Assembly (NCBI GenBank): GCA_003665825.1
Contig: QPFY01000006.1
Span: 434,001 to 498,000, forward strand
Direction: 5' to 3'
DNA length: 64,000 bases
Source of the DNA: Microbotryum silenes-acaulis
Lineage: Eukaryota; Basidiomycota; Microbotryomycetes; Microbotryales; Microbotryaceae
The notes under the pieces are model-generated. The model saw only the letters and a program-made list of their open reading frames with translations. It had not been told where the DNA came from and did not search any database. The translations under genes were made by a program, and so were the position numbers. This document shows, piece after piece, positions 32,314-43,476 of this stretch; the stretch's first letter is position 1; the number at the start of each line of letters is the position of its first letter.

Positions 32314-35300
32314 TTACACAAATACATAGTTCATAAAAATAGCTACGTCCAAAGCATCCCTCTCGAGCGTCGAAATGTGTTCGCAACAGATGAACGACGT
32401 AATCGGTCGCTCGGGCGTCGATACCTCGTCGGGGTGAAGATCGGAGACGAGTCGATCAACTGAGCAAGAGTAGGTCGCATTGATCAGGGTCGCGTGTTCG
32501 ACGATCGATCGAACGAGTTTGGATATTTCGAGAAACTCACTTTGCTCCTGTGTAACACCCGGTTTGTGCAAGACTTTCAAACTCAACAACCCCGCTTCTG
32601 AACTTGAAGGCAGATCACGACGAGCTCGGGAAAAATTGCAGGTCATCGATCCGCCGACCAGGATCGTCAAGAGGTGGGACGAGGGCCTCGTTTTGGAGTA
32701 TTTGAGGACGATATCACTCGATTGAGTTGTAGGATCTGTGTCAAAGTACCGTCAGACCTCAGCAGCGCGTCTGCTGTGAGCGGCGAACAGGATCATAAAA
32801 ACTCACCTCGTTCCAACCATTTCGTCCTTCCCACCTCCTTGATTATGCTAGACCCTTCATCATCCTCCACTTCACTCTCCCCCTCATCGTCCTGTTCGTC
32901 CCTTACCCCTGACTCCCAACATACCTGCCACTCAATCTTCGCTCCCTTCGGTAACGCCTCGGCACTGACGAACAAGAGCGGCACGCGGTCTGCCTCATCC
33001 TCCTCTTCCTCGACGGCATCTTCCTCCTCCTCCTCTTCCTCATCTAACGCATCCTCCTCACCGCCCCTTCTCAAAAATCCATACCCAACTCTCCAACCCT
33101 TCCTAGCCCCCTCCAAACGTCGCTCATAACTCCTCCCCAACCCCTCCTCTCTACTACCCTCGCTCTCCCTCAAAATCCAACACAAAGTACTCAAAGCCCT
33201 ACCCCCCCTCCCCTCTCTCGAACTATAACCCCTCTTCCAAATCGAAACAACCAAAATCCTCCTCAAATGTTGTAAACTCAAACTCGTCTCTATCGCGAAT
33301 ACCTCTTCCCCATCTTCCCCCTCCTCCTTCTTCTCCTCGACTCCTTTATTCTCACCCTCGATCGTTATTGTAGGTAGAGGTAATTCCAAAGATTGAGGAA
33401 TTAATCCAATTTGACCGGCTAAGTAAATCGATTTACCACCATCAATGATAACGGATTGTGAATAAGGTCCTATATTAGCTGAAGCCCAATAAGAAATTGA
33501 TTGAACGTGAACGTTCTTTCGATCCGTTTGTTCGGCTTTCACTCCGTTGAAGAGGGAGCTTGGGTGGGAATGAGGTTTCGTTGACGGAGAGGTTGAGGTT
33601 GGTGGTTCGTGTGAGTGGTTGTGGTTATATGCTATACCTTCTAATTTGATTCGAGGTGAACTTGGTTCCTCCGAAGAAGGGAAAAGGATTCCCACGCAAA
33701 CTCTCGTAGGAGGCGCCGTACCGAAATAAGTCGAATAAACTTTATTGATCTTGGGGAAAAGGTTCATCGTTTTAGATGATAGGTAGAGCGTTAAATGAGT
33801 GAGGTGTAGGAGCGTAGAGGATTTTTGGGAAAGGAGTTGGATTAACGATTTGAAGAGTTGGGTCATTTCGGATTCGATTGGAAGGTCGGAGGAGGAGTTG
33901 GTGGAGCAGAGTGAGAGATTGGAAAAGTGTAACCATGGACCGATGGTCGTAATGGTTGGTGAGGAGGGGGAGGAGCTGATCAAAATTTCAGCGCGATCCG
34001 ATGTGAAGGTTCGCGGCTTGAGAGAAACGGTTTCGAGCGTAGTCGAATTTCGATACGCTTCCCGAACGGCACGGTAGATCTTTAGGCTTGATCGATCCAA
34101 CATCGGAGGAACGGTCACCAAGGACCGGAGACGGGCTTGTAGTTGTTCGAACGTCTCGTTTTGAGGATGATTCGGTTTGGGTTCGAGGATGCATTCGTCG
34201 AGGTGGAGGTGCGCGACGGTCGAATACGGGTCCGAGTTGGAGATGATGGTTGTGGTCTTCTTACTGCGCGTCGGGGGACATTGGCATACAAGCGGTCAGC
34301 TGTCACCCCAGGGAATGATGAATAGAGACTGGATTCCGACGGTACGTACAAGACGATACGCGATTTATAGATGGGGCAATCGACTGTAAAGGTCTCGTAT
34401 TCCCCGCCTTCCCCGCAGACGTGTAGGTCGTACTTTTTGTTCTGCAGGGTCGCGAAAAATGCAAGTCAGCGCAAATTAATTTCCACGCGGTGGGAAGGTG
34501 AAGATTCTCTTACCAAGCGGTGCAACGTTGGTTCCATCTGCTTCAACGATCGACCGAGGTGTTCAACGCCCAAACTAGACAGTTCCCGAGGTGCAGGTTC
34601 AGTATTCCGACCTCAATCCTTCGGGCAAAAGGGTAAGAAATCCTCACCCAGCACCAGCAACTTTGACCAAGACGCTCTCCATCCCCGCTCGGACCATCTC
34701 GCCCAACAGGTCGGCTTGATTCCTCTCCCACAAGTAAGCGATGGGCACGAGGCCAAGTCTCGAGCAGCTTCGTAGGAAGTTAGGAAGTAGGGGGTTGCAA
34801 ACCGTTAGCAGGAAATTGACTGCAAAAGCGTTTGGTGAGATCATCACCTACACCTGCTCGACTCGTACTCGCTGATAATTGGAGAGGATAGCGCCGACTG
34901 CTACGCCTTGAACGGTCGGTTCTTTTTCCTGCATGATCGATCACAAAGAATAAACCCGACTTTTCCGGGTTATTTTTCTCATTCAACAACTGACCTTGAC
35001 ATCCCTCAACAACTCGTACATATCCTCCGTCTCATCTTTATTTTCCCCCAACTCGGACTCGGAAGCCAAAGAAGAAGTCGAACTCAAAGTCGATGCGGAG
35101 CTCGCAGCTTCCCCATTTCGAGAACCGTACGAATTGGCTTGATTGATCGGCGTGCCCGTGATGATTCGGGTGTGGAAAGGAAGGGATAGGGATTCGGCGA
35201 TGAGGGATAGACCGGAATGACCGACGGTTTGGTACATGTACGAGTCGAGCTCATCTGTGATCGAGCCACGAGTAGACGGGAGTAACCAGAACGGAGAGCA

Positions 35301-35508
35301 TTCGTATGCGAGGAAGGAGTATATCAGCTTATGAAGTAAAGTGTAAACATTAAACACATCATATCAGGACCGTGATGATGCCCGACGTACCTTTGCCCTT
35401 GCCCGGTCCGAGGGAAGCGACCGCGATCGGTTCGTGTCCATTGAGGATGCAATGCAGCAGGTTGTAGATCGAATCCTTGCCGCCCGATAGGAGCGCGACG
35501 ACCTTCAT
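32314..35508 (-). CDS. DPH6: Diphthine-ammonia ligase with fused RidA/YjgF-type domains
   Basis: Exons (minus): 35508-35391, 35254-34995, 34922-34852, 34767-34648, 34574-34514, 34441-34350, 34263-32807, 32735-32314; 866 aa. It catalyses the last, ATP-dependent amidation step of diphthamide on elongation factor 2. The N-terminal ATP pyrophosphatase domain has LLSGGKDSIYN (P-loop), DELDSYMYQTVGH, VGAILSNYQRVRVEQVCSRLGL, YLWERNQADLL and CGEGGEYETFTVDCP. The C-terminal half has two YjgF/RidA-like repeats (LTHLTLYLSSKTMNLFPKIN; ANIGPYSQSVIIDGGKSIYLAGQIGL), as in yeast Dph6. Ser-rich (about residue 80) and Glu-rich (about residue 640) inserts interrupt the domains. Exon 3 must start at 34922, after an AAAAAG acceptor: using the CAG seven bases earlier breaks the frame. 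Confidence 0.93.
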
Positions 35509-36276
35509 CTTGCTGAGAGGCCACTTTCAGCAAAGTGGCGTTCACCTGACGATCGGCGGTGAGGTCGGTGAGGTGTTGAGCGCGAGGTGGGGGAGCTGCG
35601 AGCTGCTGGGAGCGCGACAGAGCGCAACACTTCGCAAGCCCGAACGCCGAAAGCGCAGAGGAGCAGCGCAGAGGCGCCGCGAGTAGTAGTAGTGCAAGTG
35701 TTTCCTGTGGTGTATAGGCGCCCGCTCGGGCAGACCCAACCAAGTCGGGGCCTCCCTCCCCTATTTCTTTACCCCCGCTTCAAGGCCAACTGGCGGCGAC
35801 TGTCCGACCTAAGCACCAATGCGCCGAAGGCTCCACCCTAAATAATGCGGCCTAGATGGCATGAAGGAAAGTGTTCAAACTCCCGCCTCAAGTCCGTCTT
35901 CAGGAGAGCGAAATGCGTGCGCCACCGTCTGCGCTATTCAAGTTCCGAACCGACTGGAAAGAGCGAGCCACACTGCTTCGGTAGCGTTACCAATTTGAAG
36001 TCAAAAATCAAAAATTACATCTCCACGACAGAAGCGAACAAAGGATAGATTCGACTAGCCGAATCAGGTGAACGCTCGTACCCCTTTTGATTGAATACCT
36101 TTCGAGTACTTTCCGTACTAGGTCCCATAGGCTCAAGGCCGCTTCAAGTTGTCCGTAGGCTGGCTGGAATCACGTGTCGCGCGCCCCAAGGCGGGCGCGT
36201 CAGAGCGCCTCAGAGGAGGTCGTTCGTCCTCGGTCCCGTGCGCTCGACCGATGTCACTCCCGTCCATTCCCAATTC
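35509..36276. other. Divergent promoter region between DPH6 and the 36.3 kb gene
   Basis: No gene seen. The rightward open frame extends back to about 36091 without an ATG before 36277. Confidence 0.45.
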
Positions 36277-36591
36277 ATGACCGTCTTCACAGCTCCGTTC
36301 GCCATTCCAAGCACCTCGACACCGTATCCTTCCCAACCAAGAGGCCTTTCCACTCACGTATCATCCCCGTCGACCTCTCGAGGGTTATTGCGACGCCTCA
36401 ACTCTCTGCTCGTCAAAGAGCACCTCCACCATCCCGAACCTCGTACAGCACTTGCACCCGTATTCTCTTTGGCTGAATTAACGCCGAATCATCTTTTGGA
36501 ATTACTCGAGGTCATTTTGGCGACGAGGTTCGACCTTGGTCCAGAGCGAGAGCGGGACGATCGAGGCGATGAGAGTTGGCAGTTCGTCCTC

Positions 36592-36622
<31 letters not shown>

Positions 36623-37836
36623 GTGGTGCAGGATTGGACGATCGAGTAGACGAGCATAAAATTCATGACGAACGGATCCTACGCTTCCTCATACTGGGTC
36701 TACAACAAGCACTCGAAACTACATCCTTACCAGAACGTGACATCGAAACGATGCTCGACATCTTACTCGCCGACATTGACTCGTTTCATCGGTTTGGAGG
36801 TTCGAACTCGACAAGGTCCGGAGTCAAGCTCATCCAACAGAGAGAACATATCATCGCGTGGATTGTTGCGGGCCTGTTTGAGATTGAGGATCGATTACTC
36901 GACCCTCTCGACACTCAGCTCGGCCACTATACCACGGCGGTCGACCGAGGCGAAGACTCGTCGCACAGGATCCCGACGACGGGTTCAACTTCCCGAGGTA
37001 CGACATCGGCCACGCCTACCACTCCTCGGAAGTTGCTTTTTCGTGATTCGCATACGCAGCCTCGAACGATGATGACTTCACCCTTGAAGCAAACCTTGAC
37101 AACGTACCTCCCTCCTTCACCTTCGCCTCGACTGGAAACCACGCCTCGTAAATCCATCGTTGAACTACTGCGAAGGGACAAGCAAGCCCGATCGACGAGC
37201 CCGAGTCCCACGTCCAAGAGGCAAAGTCTGGAAACGTCCTCGTCGTCATTGATGTTGGTCAAGCCCGAGATGGAAAGGTACGAACGGTCGAGACCAAGGA
37301 CTTCGATCATTGGCGTCAAGATGGCTCGTAAGAGGGAGGTGTCGGACAGCGCTGGTGAATCCGACTTGGATTTGAGCGAACGCACATGCGACTGCGAGAC
37401 GGAGGGATATCGGGAGACGGGTGAGGGGGATCAGACAGAGGCCGAGTGTTCATGCTGTACCCACATGGATGATGGAACCGAGACTCAAGAGGAACTTGTC
37501 GATGCCGTCCCAATTCATCGCCTTTCTGATCGACCGCTCGATGCGAGCGCTCAACGTCCAAACTGGCACCTCACCGTTCCCAAAGAATCGAACGCCAAGC
37601 TCTTCCCTCCAGCTCGTTTCGTCGTTACACCGCTGAATAGGCACTCACCAACCTCATCTTCGTCCTCATCAAACGAGGACGAATATGTCGTCAATCTAAG
37701 GAGGAAAAGGGAGCGTGACGAGGTGGAAAAGATGAAGTTGAGGTCGTGTGGGCTGGACACGGATTTGGAATCTGGGTCAGGCTGGGTCACGGGATGGTCA
37801 GAGAAGGAGCTCCAAGGAGTGAAAGGGAGGAGATGA
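36277..37836 (+). CDS. Hypothetical Ser/Asp-rich protein
   Basis: Single open frame of 519 aa from the first in-frame ATG (MTVFTAPFAIPSTST). Residues 30-90 contain a helix-rich stretch (LLRRLNSLLVKEHL, LAELTPNHLLELLEVILATRF). A run of ten Asp from a (GAT)10 repeat follows, then more predicted helices (ILRFLILGLQQALE, IETMLDILLADID, IAWIVAGLFEIEDRLLD). The C-terminal half is Ser/Thr/Arg-rich and disordered, with a Cys cluster (CDCETE...CSCC) near residue 385. No known domain is recognised. Lack of introns is unusual beside its neighbours, so part of the frame could be non-coding, although 519 codons without a stop in a structured pattern argues for a gene. Confidence 0.6.
36592..36621 (+). repeat. 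(GAT)10 run encoding poly-Asp
   Basis: Ten perfect GAT units inside the hypothetical gene encode ten consecutive aspartates. Length variation would keep the frame. Confidence 0.95.
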
Positions 37837-38463
37837 CGTCGGTGGAATCGATTCCGTTGATATAAGTGTCTTTGTTGTTGTTCAATCATATTCGAGTTTG
37901 ATGTTTGTTCTCTCTCGGTGGGATGCTTTTGCTCGAAATTGAGAAAGCTTTTGCGGTCTGAATCAATCCCCGAGCTCGTCGTCTTGGTAACGGATCAACG
38001 CGTTCTGGCATTGCCTTCTTAACGCTCAGATGCTTTAAGTAAACTTATTGTCGTCGAATGAGTCAGGTAACGGATGGAGTGTCGATTCAAGTCAGTGCTC
38101 GCTCTTTGTGTGCTTCAGAGTGGTAAAAGGTGCCAGACGGCTGAGCTCAGTTGCCAGCGGTTGTCGGGTTCAATATAACCATCTGACAACACTGCAGCTG
38201 CTCTCACGGAGGAAGCAACGACACTACTTGGGCCGAAGTGGTCTTTCTAGTGTCCTCAAGTTGTGATGCAGTCCAATCTATTTCATTGCTACTAGTTTCA
38301 TTGCTATTTATCGATTTTGAGCAGAGCCTAATCCGGGAGTCGTCTGCAAGCAGCAGAATTCGCCGCCCGCCGATCGCCTTTCACCTGACCCTCTCTGACA
38401 CGTTCCGAATAACTCGCTCTCGTTCATCCTTCCCAAGCCGTGTCACTCCGGAGTCTCTCAAGC
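37837..38463. other. Intergenic region
   Basis: No gene seen. The part close to 38464 should carry the promoter of the Arg/Ser-rich gene. Confidence 0.4.
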
Positions 38464-39974
38464 ATGCCATCAGACCACCCACGATCACGATCGCGCTCCC
38501 CCAGCTCTTACTCACGCCATCACTCCTCCCACCGCAATGGCGAGGGTGGATCGTCATCATCTCGTCACCGTTCCTCACGCGACGACGATGATGACCGACG
38601 GAGATCGCATTCATCCCGATCCAAGTCCCATCGAGATCGATCACGATCACGATCACGGACAAGCTCACCTGCACCTCGTCGAAAACGCGGAGAGGACGAT
38701 GATGAAACGAATGACCGGTCAAGTGGGGACGAGTATCCTGGACCACCGCAGGGCGTCGGTCAACTCGATGAGAGCGACTTTTACCTCAAGAGCAACGAAT
38801 TGAGGCTTTGGTTACTTGAGCAGAAGAATAAAGTGTGTGTTGAGGCGTAGGAGGTGTGGGTGTACTTATGGAGCTGACTGTGGTGCGGTTGGGGTTTGAT
38901 TGGATAGCGGTTCGATACGCTGCGAAGCGAGGATGCCAGAAGGTACGTCATCACGTCATTCACAACATACTCGGATCCCCCAGGGCTGACTCGGTTCTCT
39001 TCTACAGGTACTTCCGCAAGTTTATCAGTAAATGGAACCGAGGGCTGCTGCCAAGTAAGCCGAAAAATCGAACTGAACTTGAGCGAGACCGGCCAATCGG
39101 CGCTGACCACATACTCTGACCCTTCTCACAGCCAAATTCTACCAAGGCATTTCGTCCGCCTCTCTTCCAACAACCGTCTCTTCCTCCCACTCGTGGTCGT
39201 TCTCCAAAGCTACCCAAAGGGAACTCGACGACGCGTCCTACATTCGTAAATCCATCGACACCGGTAACAAACCTTTACCCTCCACCTCGACCTCGACCTC
39301 GACCTCGGCTTCTTCCCGATCCGTCGTCGGTCCTACGATGCCTCCGGTAATATTGGGACCTACGATGCCTTCCTCCCGATTGGATGCGTTGAGAAGTAAT
39401 CGCGAAACGGAAGCGAGCGAACGAGAACGGTCGAGAGCGCTCGACAAGGCCGAAAGGAAGAAAGTGGCGAGGGACGCGAGGGAGGAAGAGAAAGATGGGA
39501 GAGCGACGGGAAGGGAGAGGCAGTTGGAGAAAAAGAAAGAGTTTGGAGAGATTCGGAGGGAGATCAAGGAGGGGAAAGAACCGGGGATGGTGGAGATGAA
39601 TGAGGAGGATTTGGGATTGGTCGGTCCTGGAGGTGGGGGTAGCTTTGCGGCGGCGTGAGTTGTTGGTGAAGTGGTTGAGGTCTCGATGAAGCTCGAACAC
39701 TGATGATGATGCATTGCATCGAACAGTGTTGCGGCAAGGGATCAAGGGCGTAACAAGTACCAAGGAAAGAAGATGTCGATTCGGCAGGAAAAGCAAGCGG
39801 AAATGTGAGTCACTGGTCCCAACTCAACCGTCTATCTGGCGGCTCGACACGAGGAGTTCTCATTGACAAGCTCGATCCTACAGGCAAGACAAGTTGCAAG
39901 CGATGCGAAGCAAAGAGGATCAGACAATGGCCTTGTTGAAGCAGATGGCGGCGGAACGGTTTGGGCCGAAGTAG
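38464..39974 (+). CDS. Arg/Ser-rich nuclear protein, splicing-factor-like
   Basis: Exons: 38464-38832, 38908-38942, 39008-39054, 39132-39654, 39727-39804, 39884-39974; 380 aa. The N-terminal ~90 residues are an RS domain (repeated SR, SRSRS, RRRS), as in pre-mRNA splicing proteins. A conserved-looking block follows: ESDFYLKSNELRLWLLEQKN, then RFDTLRSEDARRYFRKFISKWNRGLLPTKFYQGI. The middle is a highly charged coiled coil (ERERSRALDKAERKKVARDAREEE), and the C terminus contains NKYQGKKMSIRQEKQ and ends AAERFGPK. The order RS domain, W-L-L block and YFRKF...W motif recurs in uncharacterised fungal nuclear proteins, but I cannot name the family. The 35-nt exon 2 is required to link the two halves of the conserved block. 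A role in RNA processing is inferred from the RS domain. Confidence 0.75.
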
Positions 39975-40702
39975 TTGAGGTCGGGTGAAATGCCGACCCG
40001 AGTATTTGGGGGCAAGCTCAAACAAGGCCCCCACAGCTGAGACCACCACCCGACATGGTCACGTGACCATTGACAACTTTGAGGCGGCCCTTTCGATTTG
40101 GATGAGGACTGCATTCCGTTTCCTGGTTAGGTAAATAAGCACCTGAAAATTCACCTACCGCTTTTTCTTCGTTGATGTAGGTACGCGCCCTGAGCCTCTG
40201 GAAATGCATTCACGACTCGGAGCGCTGAACCAGGAAACTCGTCTCATGCCACGCCGAGGCGATGCATTGCTGACGCCGAGGCGCCCTGTCGCGCACGCAT
40301 GCCTTCCCCACGGACGCACGCCTAGCGCCTGAGCGAACTGAGCGCGTATGTTGTGCAGTGAAACGGGTTCTGGCTTCTTGCTTCCATTCCGTCTGTTCGT
40401 CCGTCCCCCGTAGCGTCTCCCAAGTCCCCAGTCCGTTGTCCGACCCCTTGTCACTCTTTCTGAGTTCTGCGTGCTTTCCCCATTCCTTCGTCCCTCCTTT
40501 GCCCCTTTTGGCTCAACGCCCAACGTTCAATCAACCTCAAAGGTTAGTCGGTCGCCGCGGACGCCGTCGCGAGCTCGCACCACCGAGTCGAGCAATAAAC
40601 GATCACAACCATCACCTGCACTGGGTTTTCCGTGTCGGCTATGATCATTATGAGCCCTATGCTGAACCTTTGCTCGTGTGTGCAGTCAACCGCCACAACA
40701 GG
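39975..40702. other. Intergenic region upstream of the deacetylase array
   Basis: No gene seen. It contains a 16-bp perfect palindrome around CACGTG at 40055-40070, and a pyrimidine-rich leader at about 40380-40520 that resembles the leader of the second deacetylase. Confidence 0.45.
40055..40070. promoter_or_regulatory. 16-bp perfect palindrome centred on CACGTG
   Basis: The sequence atggtcacgtgaccat reads the same on both strands, so an E-box sits inside a longer symmetric site. It lies 81 bp after the Arg/Ser-rich gene and 633 bp before the first deacetylase ATG. A dimeric bHLH or bZIP site is inferred. Confidence 0.4.
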
Positions 40703-42132
40703 ATGCTGTTCCACTCCACGTTCCTCTCTCTCGCCTCGGTCGCTCTGCTTTCGGCCTCGACCGTCTCTGCCGAATCGGCGGCGAACCTTGAAGCCTCCTC
40801 GGGGGGTCTCGAGCGTCGTTCGGCTATGACCAAAGTTCTCACCACTTGCAAGAACGTGAGTGTCTCAGCTTCATCTTTCGACGTCTCTTGTGGGATCCAA
40901 GACGTCTCTCGTGGGAATCTCAGCTGATCGACGTATGCGATGCTCAACCTTCATTCACAATTCCTGATGCCGATCAATCAACGAAACGTCCTCTCCGGCG
41001 TCGACTCGCTCTCCCGCACCAATTACAATGTGATCTCGACAGCGAGGTGAATTTGCCATGACCTTCGATGATGGACCTGTAAGTTTGGACTGTCACACAT
41101 CGCATTCTGTGATATCTTCGACCCGCGTGAACTTCATGCCGAGGTATCCAGAAAGAGGCGAGGCTAACATACCCTCGAATGTCAATTCGACACCAGTATG
41201 GCTGGGGATCCGGCATCGCGAAATTGTTCACCAAGTACAACTCGCATGCGACCTTTTTCGTCAATGGGTAAGTGCGCGTTCGCTCCATAGCGGGTTTGGC
41301 TTTCGTTCGGGTCACGTGCTCATTTCCCAGCACCTCCATCGGCGAACAGTAACAACTACGACTGCATCTATGACGAAGCTGACGACCTGATCAAGCGTTA
41401 CAAAGCCGGTCACACCATTGCGGTTAGTAATGCGGAATCGGCTACCTCGGGAAAAAACCCATGTACCGCGCTGACTTTGATCTCTCGTTTCCCAACCCCT
41501 CTCATGCAGTCCCACACCTGGGGCCACACCGACGTCACGAAACTGACCGACGCCCAGCTCAACAAGCAGTTGGATTTGGTGAGTTGCTGCTTGTCTCAAG
41601 TTGGTACCGTGCTCGCTGGCACCTGACATTCGTACATCACCACAAAGGTCGAAACCGCGCTCAAGAAGATCCTCGGCATCAAGCCCAAGCTGTTCCGTCC
41701 CCCTTATGGAGCGATCAACGAGCGCGCGGCCAAGGTCATCGAGTCGCGAGGCTACACAATTATCACCTGGGACTTTGACTCGAACGATAGTGATGGACAC
41801 ACGACCGGACCTCAATCCGTCAAGCTGTACAACAAGCTCGCCAACTCGTACCCCAAGCCTCACATCGCGCTTAACCACGAGGTCTACAAGAGCACCGGAG
41901 AGACAGTCGTTCCCCAGGTTGTGCCGATGCTTATCGAGAAGGGTTACAAGGTACGTTTCGTTAACCCACTCGAGCTGCTCCTCGTCTAAACTTACGCCAC
42001 ATTGTGTTTCAACAGCTCGTAACGGTCGACGCCTGCTTAGGCATCAACCCTTACCAGTCGGTCGGCAAGGCCAGCAAGAGGGATAAGACCTGGACATGCC
42101 GAGGCACGCCCGGACCAGGCAAGGCCCAATAG
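40703..42132 (+). CDS. Secreted polysaccharide (chitin) deacetylase, array copy 1
   Basis: Exons: 40703-40855, 41043-41078, 41197-41267, 41350-41422, 41510-41578, 41648-41950, 42016-42132; 273 aa. It is a carbohydrate esterase family 4 (NodB fold) enzyme. A 23-residue signal peptide (ending STVSA) is followed by the catalytic motifs: TFDDGP at 58-63, SHTWGH with metal ligands His113 and His117, RPPYG at 151-155, WDFDSND and LNHE with His211. These enzymes remove acetyl groups from chitin or related N-acetylglucosamine polymers; the substrate is inferred from the family. The C terminus ends DKTWTC plus a short tail, with no GPI signal or chitin-binding module. Exons 2-6 match copy 2 in length base for base. 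Confidence 0.93.
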
Positions 42133-43476
42133 CGAGCAAGACCACAGCTGTTCCTTGTTGTCAATTGAAATCCGCCGTGCATGGCTTAGACTGGGGTGTG
42201 CACCTTCGACCCCCACTTCGTTCTTCGTTCCTTCGTTGTTAATGCATCAAGTCTTGTGTTGGGGTAGCTCCCAGCTTGACGTCATATATCCTGACTTGAT
42301 ATGATGAGTCCTTTGTAAACACTTACACACATATACATTCTTAAGGTTCTACCGCGTGCGAAGTGCGCCAACCAGCTGCTTATGTCCGTGGAATCCGAGC
42401 TCGCCGATCGGCTCGTCCCCGGACGGGCTAGAAACAATAATCGCTTCGCTGTAATCCGCAGCTCACAAGTACGAAAATTGGGTCATTGTTGGATACCTAC
42501 ATCAAAAAACATATAACCCGCCAAAATACGACATCGCGTGCTCGAATCACTACGTTTTTGGTGCGCTCGACACGTGTGATGCGGGTCGCGAAAGTGGTGG
42601 TCAGTCGTCGAGCGCCCCCCCCCCCCTTTTCGACGATCCGTGCTGGCCGTCTTCCGCTTGCAAACGGAGCGATCATGAATTTCGGGCGCAAGCTTTATTT
42701 CGACCTTTGGTTGGTGGCGGAGTGAGTCTGCACTAGCTCCTAGGACCGCGTATATCGTCCACACGCAGCAGATAGGAGCTAAAGAGGTTCCGACCTAATT
42801 ACCTATCTGGAATCGCTGAGGACAGAAAAAGATTTCTCGAAACAGCGGACGGACCTTACTAGAGAAGTACCTGCATGTAGAAGCGGTACCTAAAGGTAGT
42901 TGGTTACGGTACGTTCTGCCAGGAGGTCCATGGTCGTCGCACGCTTGTCAAGCAAAGTCTGAATTGATTAAACGTGCCTGTGCCCTTGAGCCCCATTCCG
43001 GCGCACGTCAGGCGGGCGACACAGGGCTCGGACGGGGTTCGAACCCGACTCGCAGAACCTGGCAGGGCCCGCCGCTCTGGCCTGCCCTGATCCACCAGAG
43101 TCCACCGATGCCCAAACTTGCCCAAAGCTCGCTGATTGGCAGCTCGAAAGTTCACCGGCCTCTTGCCTTCGCTTTCGCTCCCATCTGTTTGTCCTTGCCA
43201 AAAAAGTCTATTGTCCGACCCCTTGTCACTCGTTCAAGTCACGTTACCTTTCCTTCACCCTCCTCAGTCTTTCTCCCTTCATTCTTCCTCATTGATCGTC
43301 CTCAGAGGTCAGTACGCCTGCGCTCAGGGCGGCTCGTATTTTTAGACGGCCGTCGCGATCGGAAAACAGGCAGCATCTGATCCCGGGACCCGAGCTTTCT
43401 CGTTGGATACGGGGACACATGTCCCCAGGCCCATACTGAAACATGTTCCATGCCCGCAGAGCTTCATCGTGTCATT
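42133..43476. other. Spacer between deacetylase copies 1 and 2
   Basis: No gene seen. It contains a C-run of 10 or more near 42617, a tRNA-like B-box palindrome near 43036 without a cloverleaf, and a leader block at about 43205-43230 that matches the leader of copy 1. Confidence 0.45.

Noticed and set aside
43030..43060. tRNA-like B box (ggttcgaacc) in the spacer between deacetylase copies 1 and 2
   Set aside because: The T-arm stem has a mismatch on either strand, and no matching acceptor stem, D-arm or anticodon arm is found at the right distance. It is a 12-bp palindrome and not a tRNA gene.
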